NCBI GenBank assembly: GCA_944388385.1
Contig: CALXIO010000014.1
Coordinates: 1-63,790 of the forward strand
DNA length: 63,790 bases
Direction of reading: 5' to 3'
From: an uncultured Ruminiclostridium sp.
GTDB lineage: Bacteria > Bacillota > Clostridia > Oscillospirales > Ruminococcaceae
This document shows positions 24,716-33,533 of this stretch, one piece after another. The notes under the pieces were generated by a model that saw nothing but the letters and a program-made list of their open reading frames with translations, was not told the DNA's origin and did not search any database. The stretch's first letter is position 1; each line of letters begins with the position of its first letter. The translations under genes were made by a program, and so were the position numbers.

Positions 24716-27700
24716 TTAACTGCCGAAGCCTGAAAGCTCCTGATACTTTCTTACAATTTCAGACTTGATCTGATCATTGTAGCTCATAAGTGTGTATCTG
24801 GGATTACCTGCATCATTAACAACCTGTCTGAATGCGTTGTTGATGTGACGGGTTGTAGCATAGGAAGCAGGGATGATAGGTACTTCACGCAGCTGGCTCA
24901 TCTGAGAGGCGATCTTTTCGTACTCGATTGTGGACCAGGGTAACTGAACAAGGGCTTCCTTGTTAGCTGTATCAAATCTACCCATGGGGCCCATAAGAGC
25001 TTCGATCTGCTTACCGTAGTCTACCTGGATGTCTGTGCTTGTAAACCACTTTACGAATTCCCATGCTGCATTCTGGTTTGATACCTTACTAAAGATAACC
25101 GCACCGCTTCCGGCTGAGTTTGCTGTGTGATTTATTGTTCCGTCCTCCTGAACAGTACCGGGGATAACTGTGAAGTCCCACAGACCCTTGATTTCGGGAG
25201 CAGCTACTGAAAGCTGGTTGTAGAAGGTGTAAGCCTGGATTACCAGGGGCATCTCACCGGTTCTGAAACGTGAGAATGCGTCGAAGGTCTGGTCAAAGCT
25301 GAATACTGTGTAGAACTTAGTCCACTTTTCAAATGCCTTGATAGAATCCTGAGTCATGAAGTTTGTCAGATTGAGATTCTTTATATCGGATGTCTCTATC
25401 TGGCTGTAGTCAGTTGAGTAAATATCCTCGTTGTAAATATCCTGACCTGTCTGTAACATAAGCAGGATGAATGTATTACCTGCATCAAATGTGTTTGAAG
25501 AAATGTTCTGAGGAAGTATAAGACCTACATCAAGATACTTTCTCTGAAGTGTGGGAAGCATTGTGATAAGCTCATCCCAGGTTTTCGGAGGACCGTCAAA
25601 TCCAAGCTCCTCAAGTACGTCTGTACGATAGAACAGCATGGGGAAGTTCTGTGATACGGGAAGTCCGTATACGCCTACCTTGTTACCGTCGTGATATTCG
25701 TACAAAGTCATTGCATCATCTGCAAATCTCTCGGTTACCTGTTCATAATCTCTGAACTGTGTAAGGTCAACCAGAAGTCCTCTTGCCGCAAGCTGAATGG
25801 GGAAGTCGCCACCGATAAAGAGGGCGATTTCGGGACCCTTGCCTGCAAGTGTTGCTTCAAGAATTGAGCCCTGTACCAGGTTTATGGAAGCCTGTGTACC
25901 GTTAAATTCGGGGTTGGAGTTGAACTTGTTATCAACCAGGTTCTTAACAACCGTTGCCTGGTCACGGGCAAGTGATACCCAAACATCAAGTGCTGTTGCA
26001 CTGGAGTCTGAAAGAACTGTGTAGTCCTCAAAGAAGGATCCGATAAATGCGTTGAAACCGAATACAAACTCGCTGAAGAAGTTTCCTGTAGCGGGGTTGA
26101 AGGTTTCGTGTACCGTACCGATTTCGATATAGTCAAGCTCTAAGGGCTGGTCACGATAGTCACGCATCCATGCAGATACTGAAGATATACTATCTTTAAT
26201 AGAGGATGCCATTATGGGAATGTCCTCCTGATGCTCGATACATCTTTCAAGGTAAATAGCCATTGTTTCAAGAGCAGCCGCCTCTGAGCCCTTCTTTGTA
26301 AGCTCTTCGATACTGTTCTTTTCCTCTCGGAGGCTCTTTACTATTCTTTCAAATGAAGGAATAAGATCGGGGATCTTTCTTTCAACGAAGTAATCGTTGA
26401 ATTCATCCGGATCGGGACCTGTTATCATAAGTATTCTTCTGTAATACTGGTTAAGCTCTAAGATAAGGTCATCCAGTCTCTGCATTACCGCACCGATAGA
26501 GCCGGGGATAGCCTCAAGGGTAATTGTATGCTCCTCACCTGCTGTAAGGTATACATAAATGTCGTTACCGCTTGCATCCTTAGGAGTAAGAGCGTACCAG
26601 TCGGGTGAATAGATGAACTGAACGTCATCCAGCTCCTTACATGGAACCTCACCGTCAATGTAGATTCTTCTGTTGGAGAAGAAGCCTCTCATCTGGTTCT
26701 GTCTTGCCTTAAAGCTGAATCTGTAGTAGCCGTCATTGGGAACCTTAAAGCTGTAGGTGATAGCCTGTGTAGCCTTGTTCCATGTAGCCTGACCTACTGT
26801 GTTATATCTCTGCTTTGTGGGGTGGTTGGGGCTTGTCATGTAGGTTGTTCTGTCATAAGTAGCGTAAAGGGTAGATGCTGTCTTATATGAGGGCTTTTCA
26901 GCCTGTAACAGAATTGTGTTGTTGCCAAGCTCATTGGGTATTGTAAGAGCAGGAGTGCTGTTTATCTGATCCTGGGTAGGCATTATATCGCTGTAATCTC
27001 CCACCTCATCATAATTCTTGAAGGTGAAGGAATGGAACACACCATATGTTCTGATACCCTCAATTTCAAGAGTGTGCTTACCCTTTTCAAGATAGAAGAA
27101 GTAGGGCTCGTTGTAAAGACCCTCCTTATCCTTTATGGGGTAGCATATCCAGCAATCGTATGTAATCTGTCCGGGACGAAGGTCGTTGTCCTTGGGGTCA
27201 CGCTTGATTTCGGATTCATCCTGCCAGTAACGGTCAAGTGTTAAGTCCTTGGTTGCTGTAAAGGGATATTCTCCGTCCAGCTTAAGTCCCACATCCACTA
27301 CCGTATTGGAGGTTTCATCCCCCTCAATGGGATAGTAGATCGCCTCAAGGTTATAAAGACCTGTTTCACTTACTTCAAACTCATAGGTAAGAGTAAGTCT
27401 GTCGTTCATCCACTTGATGGAATCATGCTTGTCTGTCTTTAAGTCTGTGCTGTCAGTTAAGAACTGGCTGAGATTTTCAAAGTTGCTTACTGTTGTAAGT
27501 GCCTTGTCAATCTCCTCATCCTTGTCTGATGCAGCGTCGCCGAATGTAATATCACCCAGTGTACCGCTTACATAGTCGGTTGCGTAAATGGTGATTTCCT
27601 TATCCGGCTTTGCAACACCCTGTGCTACATACTCATTGTAGTAGGTGCTGTACTTACCTTCGGTACCGGTTATTTCAACCGAGCCCGAGCTGTCGGATTG

Positions 27701-27826
27701 TGTCGCAGAGGAGCTACCCGCCTCATCTGCGCTGACTGCGGTCATGTTTACTGACACTGCTGTTATCATGGTTGCACATGATAAAACGCCTGCCAGTATT
27801 CTTTTTAGCTTAATTTTCCTAGCCAC
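24716..27826 (-). CDS. Very large secreted solute-binding protein with carbohydrate-binding-like modules
   Basis: 1036 residues from the GTG at 27826, chosen for the AAAGGTGG site nine bases upstream and because the signal peptide (KLKRILAGVLSCATMITAVS) starts there; 44 more residues are open upstream. Order: signal and Ser-rich linker; a beta-sandwich module (about 95-290, ETGLYNLEAIYYPIEG); a second CBM6/35-like module (about 300-460, LLQAEKPSYKTASTLYA, then GYYRFSFKARQNQ); a helical spacer (460-600); and a family-1 solute-binding domain (about 600-1030, LGFDGPPKTWDELI, then GSGAVIFSKVSNQNAAWEFV). There is no lipobox. It probably binds a glycan outside the cell and delivers it to permease pair A. 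Confidence 0.86.
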   Translation of the reverse strand: MARKIKLKRILAGVLSCATMITAVSVNMTAVSADEAGSSSATQSDSSGSVEITGTEGKYSTYYNEYVAQGVAKPDKEITIYATDYVSGTLGDITFGDAASDKDEEIDKALTTVSNFENLSQFLTDSTDLKTDKHDSIKWMNDRLTLTYEFEVSETGLYNLEAIYYPIEGDETSNTVVDVGLKLDGEYPFTATKDLTLDRYWQDESEIKRDPKDNDLRPGQITYDCWICYPIKDKEGLYNEPYFFYLEKGKHTLEIEGIRTYGVFHSFTFKNYDEVGDYSDIMPTQDQINSTPALTIPNELGNNTILLQAEKPSYKTASTLYATYDRTTYMTSPNHPTKQRYNTVGQATWNKATQAITYSFKVPNDGYYRFSFKARQNQMRGFFSNRRIYIDGEVPCKELDDVQFIYSPDWYALTPKDASGNDIYVYLTAGEEHTITLEAIPGSIGAVMQRLDDLILELNQYYRRILMITGPDPDEFNDYFVERKIPDLIPSFERIVKSLREEKNSIEELTKKGSEAAALETMAIYLERCIEHQEDIPIMASSIKDSISSVSAWMRDYRDQPLELDYIEIGTVHETFNPATGNFFSEFVFGFNAFIGSFFEDYTVLSDSSATALDVWVSLARDQATVVKNLVDNKFNSNPEFNGTQASINLVQGSILEATLAGKGPEIALFIGGDFPIQLAARGLLVDLTQFRDYEQVTERFADDAMTLYEYHDGNKVGVYGLPVSQNFPMLFYRTDVLEELGFDGPPKTWDELITMLPTLQRKYLDVGLILPQNISSNTFDAGNTFILLMLQTGQDIYNEDIYSTDYSQIETSDIKNLNLTNFMTQDSIKAFEKWTKFYTVFSFDQTFDAFSRFRTGEMPLVIQAYTFYNQLSVAAPEIKGLWDFTVIPGTVQEDGTINHTANSAGSGAVIFSKVSNQNAAWEFVKWFTSTDIQVDYGKQIEALMGPMGRFDTANKEALVQLPWSTIEYEKIASQMSQLREVPIIPASYATTRHINNAFRQVVNDAGNPRYTLMSYNDQIKSEIVRKYQELSGFGS

Positions 27827-27905
27827 AGTTAAGATCCACCTTTCTGAAGTTTTTTGTTTATGCTTAATCGAAATTATGCTTATATAATTCGACTTATGAA
27901 GGAAT

Positions 27906-28859
27906 TTATTGCTTGCGGTTGTATTCCGTATTGTATACCGAAATACGATCCTCCTCAAGCTCTACTCTTACCTTGTCGCCGCCCTTAAGACCCAAAGCCT
28001 CCAGATATTCCTTGGGAATCTGAAGTCTTCCTGCCCTGTCAAGCACAACAAGCTCCTCGTGATCGGTTGTCTGGGATGAAAGAAGCGCTTCCTGCTCCTC
28101 ATTCATCTTAGCTAACTGATCAAAGGACATTGCAGCCGGCCTCTTTCTCAGCATTTCGCTGGAGGTTCGGCCGTCTCTTATCGCTACCACTCTGTCAATG
28201 GATTTTGACAGGTTGGTATCGTGGGTAACTATGATTATTGTAACCCCCGTCTGTCGGTTCAGCTCCCTGAACACATCCAGCACCATGGAGGCTGTTGCGG
28301 TATCCACCGCACCCGTAGGCTCATCTGCAAGCAGAAGGCTTGGGTTATTGGCAAGGGCTATCGCTATTGCCACTCGTTGCTGTTCACCGCCGGATAACTG
28401 TCCCAGTACAGAGTTTTTTCTCTGTCCCAGTCCCACCATCTCAAGAAGCTGTACTGCCCTTTCATGGCGGTTTTTCCTTCCGGATAACAGCATAGGCAGT
28501 TCAACATTCTGCACCGCCGTAAGATACGGGATAAGGTTTCTTGCGTTGTTTTGCCACACAAAGCCTACCGTTTCCCTTTTGTATCTTATAAGATCCTGCT
28601 CATCAAAGGTAAGCAGGTTTTTGCCGTCCACATAAAGACTTCCGGCTGAGGGCTTATCAAGTGCGCCCAGCATATTAAGCAGGGTGGATTTTCCGCTGCC
28701 GGAGGCACCCACAATGCCCATAAGCTCTCCTCTGTGTACCGTAAGGTCAAGTCCCTGAAGAGCCATTACCTCAATTTCGCCGGTCTTATATATCTTTACA
28801 AGGTTTTCGCATTGGACCATTACGTCCTCGGGGGGCGCTAACATCATTCGTCTCGGCAT
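27906..28859 (-). CDS. MacB/LolD-type ABC ATPase fused to an AbrB-like domain
   Basis: 317 residues. The ATPase part has Walker A GASGSGKSTLLN, signature LSGGEQQRVAIAIAL and Walker B LLLADEPTGAVDT, plus the H-loop VTHD. The last about 50 residues (about 267-317) read LVVLDRAGRLQIPKEYLEAL and GLKGGDKVRVELEEDRISVY. This is the swapped-hairpin AbrB/SpoVT/MazE-type DNA-binding or dimerisation fold. An AbrB domain on an ABC ATPase is not standard. The gene start overlaps the preceding ATPase gene by 16 bp. No FtsX-type permease, the normal partner of this ATPase class, is nearby. Confidence 0.9.
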   Translation of the reverse strand: MPRRMMLAPPEDVMVQCENLVKIYKTGEIEVMALQGLDLTVHRGELMGIVGASGSGKSTLLNMLGALDKPSAGSLYVDGKNLLTFDEQDLIRYKRETVGFVWQNNARNLIPYLTAVQNVELPMLLSGRKNRHERAVQLLEMVGLGQRKNSVLGQLSGGEQQRVAIAIALANNPSLLLADEPTGAVDTATASMVLDVFRELNRQTGVTIIIVTHDTNLSKSIDRVVAIRDGRTSSEMLRKRPAAMSFDQLAKMNEEQEALLSSQTTDHEELVVLDRAGRLQIPKEYLEALGLKGGDKVRVELEEDRISVYNTEYNRKQ

Positions 28860-29578
28860 TGGCTACCTCCCGAAAAATCATCTGTGATATCGTTTACCTT
28901 AACATCGGTAATCTTTCCGTCCTCAAGGGTATAAACCACGTCACACTGCTCCATCATGGCAGTATCGTGGGTGGTCATCATAATGGTAAGTCCGTCGGAG
29001 TGTACAAGCTCCCTGAACAGTCCCATTACCGCAAGGCCGGTTGGCATATCAAGTGCCGCTGTAGGCTCATCCGCAAATATCAGCTTAGGCCGGTTGGATA
29101 TTGCCCTTGCAATAGCCACTCTTTGCTGTTCACCGCCGGACATTTCTCCGGGGCGGTGGTGCATACGCTTTTCAAGCCCTACCCTGACTAAGCACTCCTT
29201 AGCCCTTGCCACCCTTTTACTGTAGGGAACTCCTGCCATTCTCATGGCAAATTCCACATTTTCAAAGGCGGTCATGGTGGGAATAAGCGCCACCGACTGA
29301 AATACAAAGGACATCTCGTTACGCCTCAGCTTATCAAGCCTTGTATCGGAAAGTCCGGTGATTTCGTTGCCGTCAAATATAACACTGCCGTCTGTGGGAC
29401 GGTCAAGTGCACCTAAAATATTTATCAGCGTTGTTTTGCCCGAACCCGATCTGCCTCTTAATACCACCAGCTTGTTTTTCTCCACCTCCAGGTTTATCCC
29501 CTTCAGCGCATCAACCGTGGTGGTTTCGTTTATGCGGAAGCTGCGACAGATGTTAACGGCTTTTAAAATCGTTTCCAT
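28844..29578 (-). CDS. MacB/LolD-type ABC ATPase
   Basis: 244 residues. Walker A GRSGSGKTTLINIL, signature MSGGEQQRVAIARAI, Walker B LIFADEPTAALD, H-loop TTHD. It is of the LolD/MacB/FtsE-like class, which normally drives FtsX-type permeases in lipoprotein, peptide or drug export rather than sugar uptake. First gene of the 15-kb operon; it overlaps the second ATPase gene by 16 bp, suggesting the two form a heterodimer. The ribosome site is AAGGAAAAG. The class mismatch with the MalF/MalG permeases further down makes its true partner unclear. Confidence 0.92.
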   Translation of the reverse strand: METILKAVNICRSFRINETTTVDALKGINLEVEKNKLVVLRGRSGSGKTTLINILGALDRPTDGSVIFDGNEITGLSDTRLDKLRRNEMSFVFQSVALIPTMTAFENVEFAMRMAGVPYSKRVARAKECLVRVGLEKRMHHRPGEMSGGEQQRVAIARAISNRPKLIFADEPTAALDMPTGLAVMGLFRELVHSDGLTIMMTTHDTAMMEQCDVVYTLEDGKITDVKVNDITDDFSGGSQCRDE

Positions 29579-29732
29579 GACAGCTTTTCCTTAAATCTTT
29601 TGATTTTCTCCCGTCAAGGGAAAAGTGTGTATCTTTTAAGCATTATGCACAATCAAGGGAATTGATACCCCCTTAATTTGCCCTGCTTTTTGCAAAATTA
29701 CACAAACCCACTAAACGGGTTATAACACAGTT

Positions 29733-29761
29733 ATTATATCAAATTTTCACTTTTCTGTCAA
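29733..29761 (-). promoter_or_regulatory. Strong sigma-A promoter of the 15-kb operon
   Basis: Minus strand: -35 TTGACA (29756-29761), 17-bp spacer, -10 TATAAT (29733-29738), both perfect. A small dyad AACCC-actaaac-GGGTT (29705-29721) sits at or just after the start site and could bind a repressor. The leader is about 145 nt and no riboswitch was recognised in it. Confidence 0.9.
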
Positions 29762-29845
29762 GGTTATTGCATTAGTTTTCACCTTGTAAAATCTTTTTGC
29801 ACAAATTAACAAGAAAAAATTTTTTTGCACAATATAAATAAAAAT

Positions 29846-29885
29846 AAGACCGAAATTTCGTTAAAAATCACGGTCTTTTTTTATC
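29846..29885. terminator. Bidirectional terminator-like hairpin
   Basis: AAGACCG (29846-29852) pairs with CGGTCTT (29871-29877); a T-rich stretch follows on both strands (TTTTTTTAT on plus, ATTTTTATTT on minus). It most likely stops transcription from the ABC-F gene before the operon promoter at 29761. Confidence 0.65.
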
Positions 29886-30082
29886 ATATCACTATATCTT
29901 GATTTTTTTTGCTTTTTTTACTCCATTTTTTGTGTAAACGATTTCCAAGTTACAATTCAAATTTACCTTAGTGCTCTTAATTGTTTATTAAGTGAACTAA
30001 ATTTCGTTAAATATGCACAAAGAAGTTTGTATATATTTTTTAGCTAAACTAAAGTAATTATAACTTAAATTTGCCTTGGAAA
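29886..30082. other. AT-rich intergenic stretch with a distant inverted repeat
   Basis: No gene. GATTTCCAAG (29940-29949) and CTTGGAAATC (30075-30084) are perfect 10-bp inverted repeats about 125 bp apart that bracket an AT-rich segment. The second arm overlaps the stop of the ABC-F gene. Confidence 0.45.
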
Positions 30083-31993
30083 TCATGTAACGGTTTCCAG
30101 CTCCTCAGAAAGTGTCATCCACTCCTCGGTAAGCTGTTCCTCTTTTGCCCTTAACTGTTCTATTTTCTCGGACACTTCAAAGGCCTTTTCATAGTCGGTT
30201 GCATACTCATCCGTTGCCAAAAGGGCGGTTGCTTTTTCTAATTCTTCGGTTATTTTCTCAATTTCCCTTTCCGCCTTTGATATGGCGGCTCTCAGCTGTC
30301 TTGCCCTTGCGTCCCGTTCCTTTTTCTCCTTATAGAGGTTAGGCTTTTTGCTTTCCGGCCCCGGCTTTTTCTCCTGTGGTGTCGCATACATTTCGCACCA
30401 TTCAAGGTATCTGTCATAGTTTCCCTCTAAGGAAAATGTTCCGTCATTTTTAAGCAAAATTATCCTGTCCGCCAGCTTATTTATAAGATAGCGGTCATGG
30501 GATACAATAACAAGAGTTCCCCCGTAGGATAAAAGCGCCTCCTCTAAAGCCTGCCGTGAATGTATATCAAGGTGGTTTGTGGGCTCGTCCAGTAACAGCA
30601 GATTAGCCCCTTTAAGCATCAGCTTTAACAGTGCTACCCTTGCCTTTTCGCCGCCGCTTAAATTGGCTATTGTCTTAAACACATCCTCACCTTTAAATAA
30701 AAATGCCGCAAGTGCGCTTCTTACTTCAGTCTGTGTCATCTTCGGATAGCTGTCCCACACCTCACCAAGGACTGTCTTACTTCCTGTGAGATTGGCCTGT
30801 ACCTGGTCATAATATCCCGGCAAAATCTCCGCCCCGTAGCGATATTGTCCGCTGTCCGGCTCTGTTTCCCCGGTAAGAATTTTAAGCAGGGTGGTTTTGC
30901 CGCAGCCGTTTTCCCCTAAGATAAATACCCTTGTATTCTTCTTTATATCCAGCTCCACATTTGAAAACAACAGCTTATCATCAAAGGACTTGGAAAGATT
31001 TTTCGCCATAAGCACATCATTTCCGCCTCCCTCCTTACATCTGAAGGTAAAGCGTATTCCCTCGGGTAAATCCTCCGGTCTGTCAAGGGTTTCTTTAAGC
31101 CTGTCCGCCTGCTTTTGCTTTGAGGCGGCGGTGATATAGTTATGCTCCTGTCCCCAGCGCTTTTGCTGTTCCACCATTCCCTCAATACGGGAAATTTCCT
31201 TTAAGGTACGCTCATACACCCTTTGCTGTGTCTTGCGGTATTCTTCCTTTAATTCAAGATACCTGGAATAATTTCCCTTATACTCCCTTAAATGTCCGTT
31301 CTCCATTTCAAAGGTGGTATTTGTAACCTTATCAAGAAAATATCTGTCATGGCTTATTACTATATATGCCCCCTTATATTCAAGCAGGAATTTTTCCAGC
31401 CATTCGCAGGCCTTTATATCCAGGTGGTTTGTGGGCTCATCCAGTAATAACAGATTGCTGTCGGACAACAGGAGCTTTGCTAACTGTGCCTTGCTTTTCT
31501 GTCCTCCGGAAAGAACACTCATGGGTCTTTGGTGCAATTCCTTTTCAAATCCAAGGCCCATAAGGGCGGAGGTGGTAAGGGCTCTGAAATACAGTCCCCC
31601 CTCACTCTCGAATTTTTCCTGTAACTGCATCTGCCTTGTAAGGGTCTTTTCGCTGTGATCCCCGGTGTCTATGTCTATGGCTATATCCTGTAATTCCCTC
31701 TCCATTTCCATAAGGTGGGAAAATACGCTCAGCACCTCGTCATAAAGGGTGACAGTATCATCCCTTATAACATACTGCTCCATATAGCCTATACGGGTAC
31801 CCTGTACCATACTGATACCGCCGGTATCGTGGGATTGCCTGCCGGTAAGTATACGAAACAACGTGGTCTTGCCACAGCCGTTTACCCCCACAAGCCCGGC
31901 TCTGCCCTTTTCATCAAGAGCAAAGGAAATCTTATCAAAAAGGGTTTCTCCCCCAAAGGAAACCGACAGGTCGCTTGCGGTCAATGCTATCAT
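30083..31993 (-). CDS. ABC-F family ATPase (Uup-like)
   Basis: 636 residues with two ABC domains and no membrane segments, the ABC-F architecture of ribosome-acting translation factors. Domain 1: GVNGCGKTTLF (near 36), LSGGQKSKAQLAKLL, LLLDEPTNHLD. Domain 2: GENGCGKTTLLKIL, LSGGEKARVALLKLM, LLLDEPTNHLD. The basic linker between them (YERTLKEISRIEGMVEQQKR) is the P-site tRNA interaction motif region. A charged coiled coil closes the C-terminus (about 565-636), as in Uup. It follows the PrsA-like gene's terminator with little room for a promoter, so it may depend partly on readthrough. Confidence 0.93.
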   Translation of the reverse strand: MIALTASDLSVSFGGETLFDKISFALDEKGRAGLVGVNGCGKTTLFRILTGRQSHDTGGISMVQGTRIGYMEQYVIRDDTVTLYDEVLSVFSHLMEMERELQDIAIDIDTGDHSEKTLTRQMQLQEKFESEGGLYFRALTTSALMGLGFEKELHQRPMSVLSGGQKSKAQLAKLLLSDSNLLLLDEPTNHLDIKACEWLEKFLLEYKGAYIVISHDRYFLDKVTNTTFEMENGHLREYKGNYSRYLELKEEYRKTQQRVYERTLKEISRIEGMVEQQKRWGQEHNYITAASKQKQADRLKETLDRPEDLPEGIRFTFRCKEGGGNDVLMAKNLSKSFDDKLLFSNVELDIKKNTRVFILGENGCGKTTLLKILTGETEPDSGQYRYGAEILPGYYDQVQANLTGSKTVLGEVWDSYPKMTQTEVRSALAAFLFKGEDVFKTIANLSGGEKARVALLKLMLKGANLLLLDEPTNHLDIHSRQALEEALLSYGGTLVIVSHDRYLINKLADRIILLKNDGTFSLEGNYDRYLEWCEMYATPQEKKPGPESKKPNLYKEKKERDARARQLRAAISKAEREIEKITEELEKATALLATDEYATDYEKAFEVSEKIEQLRAKEEQLTEEWMTLSEELETVT

Positions 31994-32011
31994 CCTTGTA
32001 TCCTTTCCTTA

Positions 32012-32040
32012 AAAAATAACGGTCGGCATAACCGACCGTA
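32012..32040 (-). terminator. Terminator after the PrsA-like gene
   Basis: Minus strand ACGGTCGGT-tatg-CCGACCGT followed by TATTTTTT. It lies directly before the ABC-F ribosome site. Confidence 0.82.
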
Positions 32041-32051
32041 TTCTATAATTC

Positions 32052-33266
32052 TTATCTTAAGTTCTCGGGCTTGTATGCGTTAAGTGCCGCATCTGAGAAG
32101 TTTACCTCATAGTCCTTTGCAAAGTCAAGAAGTATTTCCTCAAACTCCTCATCCTTCATCTCGTGAAGAATGTCAAGGCGGTTTTCTTCATACCAGTCAT
32201 CTCTGTCAAGTAAGGGCTTTCTCATAGCCACATAGTAGTAATCCTCATCCTTGTCATAGATACCGCCCTCGTTTTCATCAAGCTCAAATAACCACTTGAT
32301 TGTAGCCTCATCAGGGGAGGTGGAATCCTTGGCAAGAAGCATTTCGTGGTCATGCTCCTCTTCCTCATCCTCATCATCTGATGTGGTATCATCAGAACCG
32401 GAGGAGGTATCATCAGAAGTAGGCTCGTCCTTTTCCTCGTCCTCGTCCTCCTCAGCCTCTGAAGATGTGTCCTTATCATCAGAAGCGGATGCCTTTAATT
32501 CCTCAACGAAGTTTTCATAGTCATGGTAAACTACATCAAAGTCCTCGCCATTTTCAAGTCTTTCAAGGTAGCTCTCTGCAAGCTCCATGTAGTCCTTCTT
32601 TGCTTCATCGGTTTCCAGTTTATCACCCTCACCGTCTGTAAGTGATACCTGGATTATCTGGAATCTTCCGTAATTATCGGTATAGTAAACCTCAATATCC
32701 TTTTCGTCGGTTTCGGTGATACCGCCCTCATCATAGTAAGCATCAAACAGTTTATTTCCAAGCTCAGCCGCCTGCTGTACCTTAATATAGGACTGTCTGC
32801 TGATACCTGCCTGCTCATAGCTCTCACCGTAGGTAACACCTGTGGGATAGCCGTAGTAGGTGATCTCGGTATTCCATAATTCCTTTGCGCTGTCCTTTAT
32901 AGTCTGCTCCTCATCGGCAGTAAGGCCTATTTCAAGCTCTGCACAGCGTCTTAAAATTGCAACATACTGCTTTACGCTGTCCATGGCTCTGTCATTTACA
33001 TACTGTGAAAACTCCTTTTCCCCTACCTTATAATCAAAGTAGTCAAAATTTTCAATTTCTGAGGGGTCTGTACCCATTTCAGAAAGCTGCTCGTTTACCT
33101 CTGTCTGTGCCTCCTGTCTTGCATTTGTGGCATAGTAAAGATAAACACCTGCATTGATCGTTTCGCCGTCTACCGTACCCATTACGGAAATGTCGGAACA
33201 GCCTGCAAGAGATAATGCTACTGATGATGCACATACTGCGGCGATTATTTTCTGATAACTTTTCAT
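32052..33266 (-). CDS. PrsA/SurA-like foldase lipoprotein with an acidic insert
   Basis: 404 residues, lipoprotein signal ending LAGC. The N-terminal part (VDGETINAGVYLYYATNARQ) matches the SurA/PrsA N-domain. A parvulin-like core follows (GRFQIIQVSLTDGEG...ENGEDFDVVYHDY) but is interrupted by about 60 residues of Asp/Glu/Ser with an HDHE motif (around 265-325), after which the core resumes (GGIYDKDEDYYYVAMRK). The protein would help fold exported proteins outside the membrane. Parvulin catalytic residues are not clearly recognisable, so it may be chaperone-only. The acidic HDHE stretch might bind divalent metal. Confidence 0.75.
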   Translation of the reverse strand: MKSYQKIIAAVCASSVALSLAGCSDISVMGTVDGETINAGVYLYYATNARQEAQTEVNEQLSEMGTDPSEIENFDYFDYKVGEKEFSQYVNDRAMDSVKQYVAILRRCAELEIGLTADEEQTIKDSAKELWNTEITYYGYPTGVTYGESYEQAGISRQSYIKVQQAAELGNKLFDAYYDEGGITETDEKDIEVYYTDNYGRFQIIQVSLTDGEGDKLETDEAKKDYMELAESYLERLENGEDFDVVYHDYENFVEELKASASDDKDTSSEAEEDEDEEKDEPTSDDTSSGSDDTTSDDEDEEEEHDHEMLLAKDSTSPDEATIKWLFELDENEGGIYDKDEDYYYVAMRKPLLDRDDWYEENRLDILHEMKDEEFEEILLDFAKDYEVNFSDAALNAYKPENLR

Positions 33267-33393
33267 ATTTGCACTCCTGACTTTTATATAACTGTGAAGG
33301 GGTTTCCTTCAGATATATTCTTACAATATTTTATTATGAAATTTGTCATCTTTATTTAAGGGCATAACTACCCCTATAACGTACACAATGATT

Positions 33394-33422
33394 ATTATAG
33401 CAGATTACTTTTATTTTTGCAA
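33394..33422 (-). promoter_or_regulatory. Promoter of the PrsA-like gene
   Basis: Minus strand: -35 TTGCAA (33417-33422), 17-bp spacer, -10 TATAAT (33394-33399); leader about 120 nt with no recognised element. Confidence 0.75.
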
Positions 33423-33492
33423 GTGGTAAAGTATAATTTTTGTAATATAGTATAGCTTTAATGCCCTTTTTTACCCCTTTTATAATATAGTT

Positions 33493-33524
33493 ATATAAAA
33501 AAATCCCCTCAAAAGAGGGGATTT
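33493..33524 (-). terminator. Terminator of the isomerase gene
   Basis: Minus strand AAATCCCCTC-tttt-GAGGGGATTT followed by a T run, 10 bp past the stop at 33534. Confidence 0.9.
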
Positions 33525-33533
33525 GTGGGGTTA

